Of a stretch of 64,000 nucleotides of DNA, positions 1-8,623 are shown piece by piece. Position numbers and translations under genes: made by a program. Positions within the stretch are counted from its first letter, which is position 1, and each line of letters opens with the position of its first letter. The stretch lies in NCBI GenBank assembly GCA_038234155.1, contig JBBSUT010000001.1:1-64000 (forward strand). Reading direction: 5' to 3'. The notes under the pieces are model-generated. The model did no database searches. It saw only the letters and a list, made by a program, of their open reading frames with translations, and was not told where the DNA came from. The stretch is from Novosphingopyxis sp038234155. Lineage in GTDB: Bacteria > Pseudomonadota > Alphaproteobacteria > Sphingomonadales > Sphingomonadaceae.

Positions 1-189
1 AGGGGTAAAGGCACCGTCGTTGGCTGCCTGGTTGGCGTTCGGGTCATAGCCCTGGCTGCCATCTTCATAACCATTGCCCTGATTGAGCGGCGCGGGCGGC
101 AGTTCGGGCGGAGCCTTCTTGCCGCAGGCACCCAGCGCCAAGGTACTGGCGGCAAATACCCACATGATCCGGTTGCGTTTGCTTGTCAT
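1..189 (-). CDS. pal: Peptidoglycan-associated lipoprotein Pal, N-terminal part (cut by window edge)
   Basis: Only the first 63 codons are present and the reading frame runs off the window start. The start at 187-189 opens a lipoprotein signal peptide (basic MTSKRNR, then a hydrophobic stretch) ending in an LGAC lipobox with the lipidated cysteine at residue 22. A Pro/Asn/Gly-rich linker follows. The OmpA-like peptidoglycan-binding domain expected for Pal would lie outside the window. Position directly after tolB on the same strand identifies it as Pal, the outer-membrane anchor of the Tol-Pal constriction machinery. The gap to tolB is 78 bp and contains no obvious terminator, so co-transcription is likely. 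Confidence 0.88.
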   Translation of the reverse strand, partial: MTSKRNRIMWVFAASTLALGACGKKAPPELPPAPLNQGNGYEDGSQGYDPNANQAANDGAFTP

Positions 190-267
190 CCCACTGTTCT
201 CCTGTGGCTGTTATGTGGGTCCGCGTGCCGCCACTGACACCGGGACCTTTGAAGGAATTGCTGCGAT

Positions 268-1623
268 TTACGGCCGGATCGGGCCCCAAGCCGGATCAGA
301 CCCGTCAACCGGCGTGGGCAGGCGGCGTTCGTTGGCGCCGGCCGCATCGACCTGCCACACCGATGTAGCGCCTGTTCCCTGCGCGGTGCGGAAGAACTGG
401 ATCACGCGGCCGTTGGGCGCCCAAGTCGGGGCCTCGTCCTGCCAGCTGTCCGTCAGCAGCCGTTCGCCGCCGCCGCCCGGGCGCATTACGCCTACGCGCA
501 GGTTACCGGCGATCTTGGTGAACGCGATCAAGTCTCCGCGCGGGCTCCATTCGGGCGTGGCATAGCGGCCGCTGCCAAAGCTGATGCGCTTCTGATCCGT
601 TCCATCCGCGCTCATCACATACAGCTGCTGGCTGCCCGAACGATCGCTCTCGAACACGATCTGCCTTCCGTCGGGCGAGAAGCTGCCGCCCACTTCGATA
701 CCCGGCGCGTCGGTCAACCGCACCGGCGTGCCGCCGTTGGTCGAGATCTTGTAAACATCCGTATTGCCGCCGACTGCCATGGAATAGAGGATGGTTTTGC
801 CGTCGGGCGACCAGCGCGGCGCAAAGGTCGGGTTGGCGCTCTGCGTCACCAGCCGCTGCCGACCGCTGCCGACATCATAGATATAGATGCGCGGATTGCC
901 GTCGGTGTAGCTCAGATACAGAATCGACTGGTAGTTGGGTGAAAAGCGCGGCGTTAGCGCGGTCGACCCGCCGGCGGTAAGGAAGCGGTGGTTGGCACCG
1001 TCCGAATCCATGATCGCCAGGCGCTTGGTCCGATTATTTTTCGGCCCGGTCTCCGCAATATAAGCGATACGGCTGTCGAAAAATGGCTGTTCGCCGGTCA
1101 GACGGGAATAGATGATGTCGGAGCATTTGTGCGCCGCCCGCCGCCAGTCGCGCGCTGGCACGACATAGCCCTGGCGGGAGAGTTCGCTGCCCAGGCTAAC
1201 GTCGTAGAGATAGCAGCCAACGGTAATCTCGCCGGGGCTGGCGGCGCGCACGAAGCCCTGCACCAGCACCTCTGCGTTGATACCCTTCCAACCTGGAAAC
1301 TGCGGCGCGGTCACCTCGGTATAGCCTATCGCGCGCACCTGATCGGGCCCGCGCGGCGAGAACAGGCCGTTGTTGCGCAGATCTGCAGTGATGACATCGC
1401 CGATCTGGCGGCCGAGCGTGCCGGTGGAGCCGGCGTCGGTAGATCGGTCGGCATCGGTGGCGAAACCGGGAATCGCGATGATCGTATCCATTCTCTTGGC
1501 GTCGGCGACGATATCCTCGCTCTGCTGCGCCCCCGCTTGCTGGGCGGAAACCGCGGCGGGAAGCAGCAACGTGCCAGCCAACAGGCAGGCAGTGGCGGTG
1601 AATGGGCGGGTTAAATGGTTCAT
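268..1623 (-). CDS. tolB: Tol-Pal system beta-propeller protein TolB
   Basis: This is the periplasmic TolB (451 aa), which binds Pal and links the outer membrane to the TolQRA motor. A Sec signal peptide (MNHLTRPF, hydrophobic core, AVSA cleavage region) is followed by the N-terminal TolB domain (about 40-165) and a C-terminal six-bladed propeller. The propeller has repeated blade motifs such as FSPDGRQIVFESDRSG, WSPDGKTILYSM and WSPRGDLIAFTK. I chose the start at 1621-1623 because its ATG overlaps the tolA stop as ATGA and it places the signal peptide at the N-terminus; a longer frame up to 1650 would bury it. Length matches the family. Confidence 0.96.
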   Translation of the reverse strand: MNHLTRPFTATACLLAGTLLLPAAVSAQQAGAQQSEDIVADAKRMDTIIAIPGFATDADRSTDAGSTGTLGRQIGDVITADLRNNGLFSPRGPDQVRAIGYTEVTAPQFPGWKGINAEVLVQGFVRAASPGEITVGCYLYDVSLGSELSRQGYVVPARDWRRAAHKCSDIIYSRLTGEQPFFDSRIAYIAETGPKNNRTKRLAIMDSDGANHRFLTAGGSTALTPRFSPNYQSILYLSYTDGNPRIYIYDVGSGRQRLVTQSANPTFAPRWSPDGKTILYSMAVGGNTDVYKISTNGGTPVRLTDAPGIEVGGSFSPDGRQIVFESDRSGSQQLYVMSADGTDQKRISFGSGRYATPEWSPRGDLIAFTKIAGNLRVGVMRPGGGGERLLTDSWQDEAPTWAPNGRVIQFFRTAQGTGATSVWQVDAAGANERRLPTPVDGSDPAWGPIRP

Positions 1624-2576
1624 ATGTCGCTTCTGAAGGTCAAATCCCAAGATTTCCAGTTATCATAATATTCTGCCGGTAGCTTGAACGGCGCAGCCTG
1701 TTGCACCGATTTTATCGCGCGTTCGATATGCAGCTTCTGCTGCGGCGCATTACTGTCTGTCTTGCCGGACTGGCTCACCAGTGTCGGCGTGCCGGCCAGG
1801 CCACCTTCCTTGTTCAACCGAATGCGCAAAACGGTGCGCAGTTGCTCGACATCCACGCCCGCGGGCACGTTGCGCTTCCAATAGGGCGCGATCTCCCCCT
1901 TTATGCTGACGTCGATCTGGCGGCGCGCGGTTTCGCTATAGATGGCGGCGGGGGGATTGTCAGCTTTGCCCGTGGTGCCGATCGATCCGCGCATATTCTC
2001 GGCGAAACTGCTCGAGCGTGCGGCGTTGGCACGGCCGCTTCCGGTCGATGCTGCGGCCGCGGGTTTGAGAGCGGGTTTGAGAGCGGGTCTGGCGGCGGCC
2101 TTTGGCGCGGGAGCCGTCTTTTTAGGTTCGGCTTTTGGCTCAGCTTGGGCGGCGGCCTTGGGAGCCGGCTTTGGCTTGGCGGCCGGTTTCGGCTTGGGCG
2201 CAGGCTTCGGTTTGACAGCGGGCCTTGGCGCCGGCTCGGGTTTGGCGACGGGAACAGGCTTGGGGACGGAACGCGGCGGCGCGGGCTCGGATTGCGTCAC
2301 CGGGGCCGGCGCATCCATCTGCGGCAACGGCGCATCCATCGGCATGGCGTCCATCGGATCGCCGACTTCGTCGGCCGGAGCAGGGGCGGGTGCCTGGCTG
2401 GACAATTTCGGTGCGGCGGCGAGAGGCGCAATCTCGCCCAGCAACGAAACCTGCACGGGATCGGGCCGGGGCGGCGGCACATCGTCGGCGGCGAACAGGC
2501 CTAGCGACAGCGCGGCGAACAGGGCGAAATGCCCCACCACCGCTGCGCCCAGCCCGATCTTCTCCGCCCTCTGCAT
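1620..2576 (-). CDS. tolA: TolA/TonB-like energy-transducing protein
   Basis: This 318-residue protein has the TolA layout. One N-terminal membrane helix (about 7-28) is followed by a long Pro/Lys/Ala periplasmic spacer (about 60-190, with repeated KPKPAPKP units) and a C-terminal TonB_C-like domain (about 215-318). It spans the periplasm and transmits TolQR proton-motive energy to TolB and Pal. The gene starts 13 bp after tolR and its TGA overlaps the tolB ATG. The low-complexity spacer makes antisense frames look open, but position and architecture settle the assignment. TolA sequences diverge strongly, so the symbol rests mainly on synteny. Confidence 0.92.
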   Translation of the reverse strand: MQRAEKIGLGAAVVGHFALFAALSLGLFAADDVPPPRPDPVQVSLLGEIAPLAAAPKLSSQAPAPAPADEVGDPMDAMPMDAPLPQMDAPAPVTQSEPAPPRSVPKPVPVAKPEPAPRPAVKPKPAPKPKPAAKPKPAPKAAAQAEPKAEPKKTAPAPKAAARPALKPALKPAAAASTGSGRANAARSSSFAENMRGSIGTTGKADNPPAAIYSETARRQIDVSIKGEIAPYWKRNVPAGVDVEQLRTVLRIRLNKEGGLAGTPTLVSQSGKTDSNAPQQKLHIERAIKSVQQAAPFKLPAEYYDNWKSWDLTFRSDI

Positions 2577-2589
2577 TACCGGCGCAGCG

Positions 2590-3048
2590 CTATGGCTGCG
2601 TGCCTGAACTGGTCGTGACCAGGCTGATCGCGTTGAGGCCCGCGCGGTTCAGCTCGCCCATCACGCTCATCATCGTGCCGTAATCAATCGACTTGTCCCC
2701 GCGCAGCACCACCGCGCGCGCGTTTGCGCCGCGCGTCGCTGCCAGCGCCTCCAGCCGCGCAGGCAGCTCGCCCGAAGCCAGCGCCTCGCCGTCAATATAG
2801 ATCACGCCGCCCTTGTCGATCGCAATCTCGATTGGCTCCGCGGGTTGCTCGATCGCGTTTGCGCGGCTCTCCGGCAGGTCCACCGGTACGCCGGTCACGA
2901 GTAGCGGCGCGGTCACCATGAAGATAATCAGCAACACCAGCATGACGTCAACCAGGGGGGTGACGTTGATCTCCGCCATCGGCGCGCGGCTACCGCCCCG
3001 GCCCCGCCGCCGAGATCCGCCGCGGCCATTGCCCAGCTGCATCGCCAT
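2590..3048 (-). CDS. tolR: Tol-Pal/ExbD-family biopolymer transport protein TolR
   Basis: TolR (152 aa) is the single-span partner of TolQ in the inner-membrane proton-driven motor. A Gly/Arg-rich cytoplasmic N-terminus (1-22) precedes INVTPLVDVMLVLLIIFMV, the conserved ExbD/TolR helix. Asp34 in this helix corresponds to the proton-carrying aspartate of the family. The periplasmic domain occupies about 50-145. The start codon overlaps the stop of tolQ at 3048, so the two are probably coupled. The charged N-terminal tail is somewhat longer than in E. coli TolR. Confidence 0.96.
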   Translation of the reverse strand: MAMQLGNGRGGSRRRGRGGSRAPMAEINVTPLVDVMLVLLIIFMVTAPLLVTGVPVDLPESRANAIEQPAEPIEIAIDKGGVIYIDGEALASGELPARLEALAATRGANARAVVLRGDKSIDYGTMMSVMGELNRAGLNAISLVTTSSGTQP

Positions 3049-3752
3049 CAGATCTCTTTTTCCAGCTCGCGGCTCAGCGTGGCGTGGAAGCCGTCTGCAA
3101 AGCGGCCCAGCCGCGCCTCATGCTGGTTCAGCCGGTGGGCGAAACGGTTATACGCGATCACGGCGGGGATGGCCGCGAACAGGCCGATGGCGGTGGCGAA
3201 CAGCGCTTCGGCGATGCCCGGCGCCACCACGGCCAGCGTGCTGTTCTGCTCGGCCGCGATCGCGGTGAAGCTGCGCATGATGCCCCAGACAGTGCCGAAA
3301 AGCCCGACGAACGGCGCCACCGATCCGGTGGTGGCGAGGAAGTTCAGCCGTTCGGACAGTTTGTCAATTTCATGCGCGATGGTGCTGTTCATTGTGGCCG
3401 AGAGCCGCTCGCGCGTGCCCTCGCGGTCGATGGCCTTTCCACCGGTCGAATGGCGCCACTCGGTCACGGCGCTGGCCAGCACATGGGCAATCGGCAGTTT
3501 GGCCTTGCCGCGGTCGCGTACAAAGCCATCGATGTCTTCGGCTTTCCAGAAATCGCGCTCGAACGCTTTGGTCTGGCTGCGGATGCTGCCCATTTTCATG
3601 AGAAAAGAGATGATGATCGCCCAAGTCCAGATACTGGCCAGAATCAGGCCCAGGATGACGGCCTTCACCACAATATCAGCCTGCAAGAACAGGCCGACAG
3701 GGGAAAATCCTGTGGTTGTGGCGGCGGAGGCGAACATATCGAGCGCGTTCAA
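3048..3752 (-). CDS. tolQ: Tol-Pal system motor protein TolQ (MotA/TolQ/ExbB family)
   Basis: TolQ forms the pentameric channel that uses the proton gradient for outer-membrane constriction during division. Three membrane helices are visible: near the N-terminus (AVILGLILASIWTWAIIISF), and a pair in the conserved MotA/ExbB domain (GLFGTVWGIMRSF, then AIGLFAAIPAVIAYN). I prefer the TTG at 3750-3752, giving an N-terminus MNALDMF that resembles E. coli MNILDLF, with a GGAAG Shine-Dalgarno 9 nt upstream. An ATG at 3777-3779 lies inside ybgC and has no visible ribosome binding site. Another ATG at 3735-3737 is possible. Product is 234 aa with the preferred start. Confidence 0.93.
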   Translation of the reverse strand: MNALDMFASAATTTGFSPVGLFLQADIVVKAVILGLILASIWTWAIIISFLMKMGSIRSQTKAFERDFWKAEDIDGFVRDRGKAKLPIAHVLASAVTEWRHSTGGKAIDREGTRERLSATMNSTIAHEIDKLSERLNFLATTGSVAPFVGLFGTVWGIMRSFTAIAAEQNSTLAVVAPGIAEALFATAIGLFAAIPAVIAYNRFAHRLNQHEARLGRFADGFHATLSRELEKEI

Positions 3753-3753
3753 A

Positions 3754-4233
3754 TTACTGGTCTTCCATAGGGTCGGCATCGGTCATTAGCGACTTGTAGA
3801 TGGCAAGCCAATCGCCGGGTTGCCGCGTCGGACGTCCGGCGGGCGAAAGGAAAGCGGCGGTAACCCGCGCCTCGCATAGCAGCAGGGCGTGCCTGAAAAC
3901 CTGCTGAACGATATGGCAGCTGGCGGCGCGGACATCGACGACTTTGCTGCGGATCAGAAGCGCATCGTCAAAATGGGCGGGCGCGCGGAACTTCAGGTCC
4001 ATTGCCGCCACGGCATAGACGCCGGTGCCAGCGGCATGGGCGGCGGCCTGATCGATCCCGGCGACGCGCAGCATGTCGGATCTGGCGCGCTCGAAATAGC
4101 GCAGATAATTGGCGTGATAGACAACGCCGGAAAAATCGGTGTCCTCGAAATAGACGCGCACCGCGAAGCGATGTTCGGCCCCGGAGTAACGCCCGCAATA
4201 GGGGGCGTCGGCCACATATCCGGCGCTAATCAA
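3754..4233 (-). CDS. ybgC: YbgC/FadM-family acyl-CoA thioesterase
   Basis: Hot-dog-fold thioesterase of the YbgC family (159 aa), the usual first gene of tol-pal clusters. The signature YFEDTDFSGVVYHANYLRYFERAR carries the catalytic Asp of the DTD motif and the HANYL segment. YbgC hydrolyses short- to medium-chain acyl-CoA and in E. coli associates with phospholipid-synthesis proteins. No ATG is available. The TTG at 4231-4233 has AAGG 8 nt upstream and overlaps the ruvB stop by a few bases; a GTG at 4213-4215 is the alternative. The downstream tolQ begins at its stop codon. Confidence 0.93.
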   Translation of the reverse strand: MISAGYVADAPYCGRYSGAEHRFAVRVYFEDTDFSGVVYHANYLRYFERARSDMLRVAGIDQAAAHAAGTGVYAVAAMDLKFRAPAHFDDALLIRSKVVDVRAASCHIVQQVFRHALLLCEARVTAAFLSPAGRPTRQPGDWLAIYKSLMTDADPMEDQ

Positions 4234-5254
4234 ACAAATTGCCTTCGGCCGCGGTGCCCAGCGGCGGGGCGATCCCCAGATGCGTCCAAGCGCGCGCGTT
4301 GAGGCAGCGGCCCCGCGCGGTGCGGGCGATCAGGCCGAGCTGGATCAGATATGGCTCGATCACCTCCTCTATCGTGTCGCGCGGTTCGGACAGGCCCGCC
4401 GCCAGCGTTTCCACGCCGACGGGACCGCCGCGATAGATGTCCGCGATCATGTGCAAATAGCGCCGGTCCATCGCGTCCAGCCCCAGCGCGTCGACTTCCA
4501 GCCGGGTCAGCGCCCCGTCGGCTACCTCGGCGGTTACCTCGCGCTCGCCCAGCACATGCGCAAAATCGCGCACGCGGCGCAGAAGGCGCCCGGCCACGCG
4601 CGGGGTGCCGCGCGCACGCTTGGCAATCTCGGCCGCGCCGTCTTCGGAAATGCCGAGCTGGAGCAGTCCTGCCGCGCGGGTCACGACGCGCTGCAGTTCC
4701 TCGACGGTATAGAAATTCAGGCGCACCGGGATGCCGAAACGATCGCGCAGCGGCGTGGTCAGCAGGCCCTGACGCGTCGTCGCGCCGATTAGCGTAAAGG
4801 CGGGCAGGTCGATCCGCACGGAACGCGCGCTCGGACCCTCGCCGATGATGAGATCGAGACAGCGGTCCTCCATCGCGGGATAGAGCACCTCCTCAACCAT
4901 GGGGTTGAGCCGGTGAATTTCGTCGATGAAGAGCACGTCGCCCTCCTCGAGATTGGTGAGCAGCGCAGCCAGATCACCCGATTTGGCAATTACCGGCCCG
5001 CTGGTGGCGCGAAAGCCTACGCCCAATTCGCGCGCCACAATCTGTGCCAGCGTGGTCTTTCCCAGCCCCGGCGGCCCGAAAAACAGCACATGGTCCATCG
5101 CCTCGGCCCGGCTTCTCGCGGCCGTGATGAACACGCGCAAATTCTCGCGCGCCTGCCGCTGACCGACGAAATCGTCCAGCGTCTTGGGCCGCAACGCCGC
5201 ATCGATATCGTCCGGCTGGCGTTCGGCGGAGTGGACCGGCGGGGTATCGATCAC
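4226..5254 (-). CDS. ruvB: Holliday junction branch-migration ATPase RuvB
   Basis: RuvB (342 aa) is the hexameric AAA+ motor that drives branch migration with RuvA. The sequence shows the N-terminal RLRPKTLDDF-like segment (LRPKTLDDFVGQ), Walker A GPPGLGKTT (about 60-68), Walker B LFIDEIHRL, sensor 1 GATTRQG, the arginine-finger region and the C-terminal winged helix ending in PYLIQLGLIARTARGR. The GTG start overlaps the TGA of the upstream ABM-domain gene as GTGA. It is separated from ruvA by that extra gene, but all lie on one strand and likely share transcripts. Confidence 0.97.
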   Translation of the reverse strand: MIDTPPVHSAERQPDDIDAALRPKTLDDFVGQRQARENLRVFITAARSRAEAMDHVLFFGPPGLGKTTLAQIVARELGVGFRATSGPVIAKSGDLAALLTNLEEGDVLFIDEIHRLNPMVEEVLYPAMEDRCLDLIIGEGPSARSVRIDLPAFTLIGATTRQGLLTTPLRDRFGIPVRLNFYTVEELQRVVTRAAGLLQLGISEDGAAEIAKRARGTPRVAGRLLRRVRDFAHVLGEREVTAEVADGALTRLEVDALGLDAMDRRYLHMIADIYRGGPVGVETLAAGLSEPRDTIEEVIEPYLIQLGLIARTARGRCLNARAWTHLGIAPPLGTAAEGNLFD

Positions 5255-5559
5255 ACGGCCACTTCATCATATGCGCCAATATAATTCTCGCGCGTCGAAA
5301 GGCCGTCCAGTTCGTGGTCCAGCGCCTGGTAGCGCTCGGCGAACCGGCGTTTGAACAGGTCGTAGCTCGCGCGGCTGGTCCATCGGTCATGGCTGAGATA
5401 GCGGCCTTGCTGCTCCTTGTCGCGCAGCAGCCACGTGCCCAGAAAACCCTCAGCCTCGGCAAACAGATCGACCCAGGAGCCGGAGCCGCCATAGGCTTGT
5501 TCGAAGACGGCGCGATTTGCCTCCGGCACGAAATATTCCCAGATGACCGAATAGCTCAT
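5251..5559 (-). CDS. Antibiotic biosynthesis monooxygenase (ABM)-like small protein
   Basis: A 102-residue protein with the shape of a ferredoxin-like dimeric alpha/beta barrel of the ABM superfamily. The N-terminal strand SYSVIWEYFVPEAN is followed by helix FEQAYG, a middle strand GFLGTWLLRD and RYLSHDRWTSRASYDLFKRRF, the usual ABM pattern. Function is unknown; family members include quinone-forming monooxygenases and heme-degrading enzymes, but no heme ligands can be assigned here. It sits inside the ruv cluster, 19 bp after ruvA, and its stop overlaps the ruvB start. Whether it has any role in recombination is not shown by the sequence. Confidence 0.8.
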   Translation of the reverse strand: MSYSVIWEYFVPEANRAVFEQAYGGSGSWVDLFAEAEGFLGTWLLRDKEQQGRYLSHDRWTSRASYDLFKRRFAERYQALDHELDGLSTRENYIGAYDEVAV

Positions 5560-5578
5560 GATGTCTGTTCCGCAATAT

Positions 5579-6175
5579 TCACCTTGCCGCCTTCTTTAAG
5601 GCGCGCCGCACCAATGCGTCGAGCCCCGCGTCGTCGCCCAGATCGTCCGATGCTGCGGCCACCGCGCGGGTGGCTTCGGCCGGTTTGAAGCCGAGATTCT
5701 GCAGCGCGCTGACCGCATCCGCGCTGTTCAATCCGACGGGGATCGCAGCGGCAGCGCCCGAGCCGCCGGGGATGGCACCGGCCTTGTCGCGCAGTTCGTT
5801 GACGATACGCTTGGCCAGCTTGGGGCCCACACCGTTGGCCCGCGCCACCATGGCGGCGTCTTCGCTGCCGATAGCGCGCTTCAGTTCGTCAAGCTCCAGC
5901 GCGGAGAGGATGGCGAGCGCTACCTTGGAACCCACGCCCTGCACGCCGACGAGCAGCCGGAACCAGTCCCGTTCGGCCGCGCTGGCAAAGCCGATCAGGC
6001 GCATGTCGTTCTCGCTTACCTGCATTTCAGTGTGGACCGATGCCGCTTCGCCCACCGCGCCGATGTCCGCGATGGTGCGGGCAGAGGCATGGACCAGATA
6101 GCCCACGCCGCCCACGTCGACGACCAAATGATCGGCGCCCGCCGCGTCGATCCTTCCGCTGAGTTTTGCGATCAT
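5579..6175 (-). CDS. ruvA: Holliday junction DNA-binding protein RuvA
   Basis: RuvA (198 aa) forms the tetramer that holds the Holliday junction for RuvB. Domain I (OB fold, about 1-62) begins MIAKLSGRID. Domain II contains paired helix-hairpin-helix motifs (GVQGVGSKVALAILS and ANGVGPKLAKRIVNEL). After a flexible linker comes domain III (about 148-198), which contacts RuvB. Length agrees with the family. The gene lies 45 bp after ruvC and 19 bp before the ABM gene, all on the minus strand. Confidence 0.97.
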   Translation of the reverse strand: MIAKLSGRIDAAGADHLVVDVGGVGYLVHASARTIADIGAVGEAASVHTEMQVSENDMRLIGFASAAERDWFRLLVGVQGVGSKVALAILSALELDELKRAIGSEDAAMVARANGVGPKLAKRIVNELRDKAGAIPGGSGAAAAIPVGLNSADAVSALQNLGFKPAEATRAVAAASDDLGDDAGLDALVRRALKKAAR

Positions 6176-6220
6176 GCTTTGTTCCCTAGCGGGGTCAGGC
6201 CATCGGGGGAAGGGGGCGTG

Positions 6221-6685
6221 TCAGCGGTGATGGGCATGGGTGATCGCCACCGCCAGCGCATCGGCAGCGTCCGGACCGGCCAGCACCGCGCCGGGCAGCA
6301 GGATTTTCAGCATGGCCTGAACCTGGGTCTTGTCAGCGCCGCCCGTGCCGACCACCGCCTTCTTTACCAGGCGCGGCGCATATTCTCCGACGCTCAGCCC
6401 GGCCCGTGCCGCCGCCAGCAGCGCCACGCCGCGCGCCTGGCCAAGCTTGAGCGTCGATTGCGGGTTGGCGTTGACGAACACTTCCTCCACCGCCGCAAGA
6501 TCGGGGCGATGTTCGGTCAGAACGGCGGTGAGCGCGACATCGAGCGTCAGCAGCCGCTGCGCGAGCGGGACCTGCGGCGCGGTCTTGATCTGCCCGTTGG
6601 CGATATGAGCCAGCCGGTTGCCCTCGGCGCGGATGACGCCCCAGCCGGTTGTGCCGAGACCGGGATCGAGCCCGATGATGATCAT
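6221..6685 (-). CDS. ruvC: Crossover junction endodeoxyribonuclease RuvC
   Basis: RuvC (154 aa) is the resolvase that cuts Holliday junctions. The RNase H-like acidic centre is visible: Asp7 in GLDPG, a Glu at about 67 in AAVEEVFVN, and Asp139/Asp142 in DAADALAVAITH. It begins with a plain MIIIGLDPG start, as in most homologues. It is the first gene of the ruv cluster, 27 bp after the desaturase stop, so read-through from that gene is possible. Confidence 0.97.
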   Translation of the reverse strand: MIIIGLDPGLGTTGWGVIRAEGNRLAHIANGQIKTAPQVPLAQRLLTLDVALTAVLTEHRPDLAAVEEVFVNANPQSTLKLGQARGVALLAAARAGLSVGEYAPRLVKKAVVGTGGADKTQVQAMLKILLPGAVLAGPDAADALAVAITHAHHR

Positions 6686-6712
6686 GGAGAGACCGGCGAG
6701 GAAATGGTCGGA

Positions 6713-7675
6713 TCAGAGCTGCGGTTTGATGCGCTTGACGTTCCAGACAAGCCCCAGCTTCTCCATGCCCAGGATGACATATCCGCATATATCCACTTCC
6801 CACCATTTGACGCCGACATAGGCGGCGCGCGGATGAGCATGGTGGTTGTTGTGCCAGCCATCGCCCAGCGTCAGGATGGCCAGCAGCCAGTTGTTGCGCG
6901 CTTCGTCCCGGCTTTCGAATCGTTTCGATCCGAAGCGGTGGCCGATGCTGTTCACGCCCGCCACGGCGTTTTGCACCATGAACACCGTGAAAAAGCCGCC
7001 GATCAGGATGGTGCCGGGCACATGGGTGAACGTAAAGCCGCCGAACACAAAGCCCCAGATGGCGGGCAGGATCACCGCCGACATGGCAAACCAGAAATAG
7101 CGTGTGCGGTGGCAGAACAGCACCACCGCATTGTCGACCAGGCCCTTGCCGTAGATGCTCTTGTCGGTCGTCGTCTGCTCGAACACCCAGCCCAGATGCG
7201 CGTGATACATGCCCTTGAGGCCGCCGGTTTTGTTGCCGAACCCGTCGACATAGGGGCTGTGTACATCGCCCGGCTGATCGGTGCGGGCGTGGTGACGGCG
7301 ATGGTCTGACGCCCATTTCATGACCGAGGCATGGCTGGCCAGCTGCGCCAGAATGCCGATCGCATAACGCATCGGCCTGGATGTCTCGAAACAGTTGTGC
7401 GAGAAATAACGGTGATAGCCGATGATCACGCCCATCATCAGCATGACGTAACCGAACAGAAAGGCGGACCATTCGGTCCAGCCGGTCGGCATCAGCACCG
7501 TCCATATGATGGCGGCGACAGAGCCCAGGATCTTGGCGGCGGACATGAAATGGTGCTCGCGCACCTTGGCGCGCACCGAAGGCCCATCGACAAGCACGCC
7601 GGGAATCGTGCCCGTGCGGTCCTGCGGCCCCATTCCGGCCAGCTCGGCCAGATTGTTGTCGACCCTGGTTGCCAT
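6713..7675 (-). CDS. Membrane fatty acid (acyl-CoA) desaturase
   Basis: A 320-residue integral membrane di-iron desaturase. It contains three histidine clusters: HRYFSH (about 100-105), HRRHH (about 137-141) and HNNHH near the C-terminus, with hydrophobic segments between them. The cluster types match delta-9 acyl-CoA/acyl-lipid desaturases, which introduce a cis double bond using O2 and electrons from a ferredoxin-like donor. I chose the ATG at 7673-7675 because GGAG lies 4 nt upstream; an in-frame GTG at 7697-7699 would add eight residues. A 13-bp palindrome lies upstream at 7719-7731. Substrate and regiospecificity cannot be read from sequence. Confidence 0.93.
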   Translation of the reverse strand: MATRVDNNLAELAGMGPQDRTGTIPGVLVDGPSVRAKVREHHFMSAAKILGSVAAIIWTVLMPTGWTEWSAFLFGYVMLMMGVIIGYHRYFSHNCFETSRPMRYAIGILAQLASHASVMKWASDHRRHHARTDQPGDVHSPYVDGFGNKTGGLKGMYHAHLGWVFEQTTTDKSIYGKGLVDNAVVLFCHRTRYFWFAMSAVILPAIWGFVFGGFTFTHVPGTILIGGFFTVFMVQNAVAGVNSIGHRFGSKRFESRDEARNNWLLAILTLGDGWHNNHHAHPRAAYVGVKWWEVDICGYVILGMEKLGLVWNVKRIKPQL

Positions 7676-7718
7676 AACGCTCCAATCCCCCCCAAACACG
7701 AGAGAAGCGATTAAAGCC

Positions 7719-7731
7719 TAACGCGCCGTTA
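7719..7731. promoter_or_regulatory. Palindrome TAACG-CGC-CGTTA upstream of the desaturase gene
   Basis: Two perfect 5-bp arms (TAACG/CGTTA) separated by 3 bp lie 44 bp before the desaturase ATG, in an AT-richer stretch that probably holds its promoter. This resembles a repressor operator, but I cannot name a regulator. Confidence 0.35.
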
Positions 7732-7772
7732 AGCAATATAAGATGGAATAGAGATGGCCGATACGGCCCCGG

Positions 7773-8525
7773 TCAGCCGTCCTGACCAAGCTTTTCCATG
7801 ATCTCGTCCGAAATGTCGTAATTGCCCGACACTGTCTGGACGTCATCGTCGTCGTCCAGCGCATCGAGCAGGCGGAACAGCGTGTCGGCGTCGCTCTCGG
7901 CCACGTCGACCATCAGACTGGGCTTCCAGGCCAGCTTGACCGTTTCGGCCTCACCCAGTGCCTTTTCCAGCGCGCCGGCCACCTCGTGCAAGTCATCGCC
8001 CGCGGTCCAGATCTCGTGCTCGTCCTTGCCCGACTGGATATCCTCGGCGCCTGCCTCCATCGCGGCCTCGAGCACCTTGTCCTCGCCTCCGACCCAGGCC
8101 GGATAAACGATCAGGCCCAACCGCTCGAACCCGTGTGCAACCGATCCGGACGCGCCCAGATTGCCGCCGTTCTTGCTGAACGCGGTGCGCACATTGGTCG
8201 CTGTGCGGTTGCGGTTGTCGGTCAGCGCCTCGACGATAATGGCGACGCCGCCGGGCCCGTAACCCTCGTAACGAATCTCCTCATAGTCATCGCCCTCGTT
8301 GGCCGATGCCTTGTCGATCGCGCGCTGGATATTGTCCTTGGGCACCGATTGCGCCTTGGCGGCCTGCACCGCAGCGCGCAGCCGAGGGTTCATGTCCGGA
8401 TCGGGCATGCCCATTTTGGCCGCGACCGTGATCTCGCGGCTGAGCTTGCTGAACGTGGCCGAGCGCTTCTTGTCCTGCGCGCCCTTGCGATGCATGATGT
8501 TCTTGAACTTGCTATGGCCTGCCAT
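7773..8525 (-). CDS. yebC: YebC/PmpR-family translation/transcription factor
   Basis: Conserved 250-residue YebC/PmpR protein. The family hallmark N-terminus MAGHSKFKNIMHRKGAQDKKR marks the start at 8523-8525; a longer frame to 8624 adds unrelated residues. The three-domain body shows KSFSKLSREI-like and YEGYGPGGVAIIVEALTDN segments and ends DISDEIMEKLG. YebC proteins have been linked both to transcriptional control and, more recently, to helping ribosomes through polyproline stretches. In many proteobacteria yebC lies next to ruvCAB; here a desaturase gene intervenes. Confidence 0.95.
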   Translation of the reverse strand: MAGHSKFKNIMHRKGAQDKKRSATFSKLSREITVAAKMGMPDPDMNPRLRAAVQAAKAQSVPKDNIQRAIDKASANEGDDYEEIRYEGYGPGGVAIIVEALTDNRNRTATNVRTAFSKNGGNLGASGSVAHGFERLGLIVYPAWVGGEDKVLEAAMEAGAEDIQSGKDEHEIWTAGDDLHEVAGALEKALGEAETVKLAWKPSLMVDVAESDADTLFRLLDALDDDDDVQTVSGNYDISDEIMEKLGQDG

Positions 8526-8623
8526 GGCCGATTTCCTTCGCGTAAATGATCTGCCCCGCTCTTTAGGGGACGGCGGGGTTGCCGCGCAAGCCGGGGGCAG
8601 ACTGCGCAGCATCATGTGGGACA

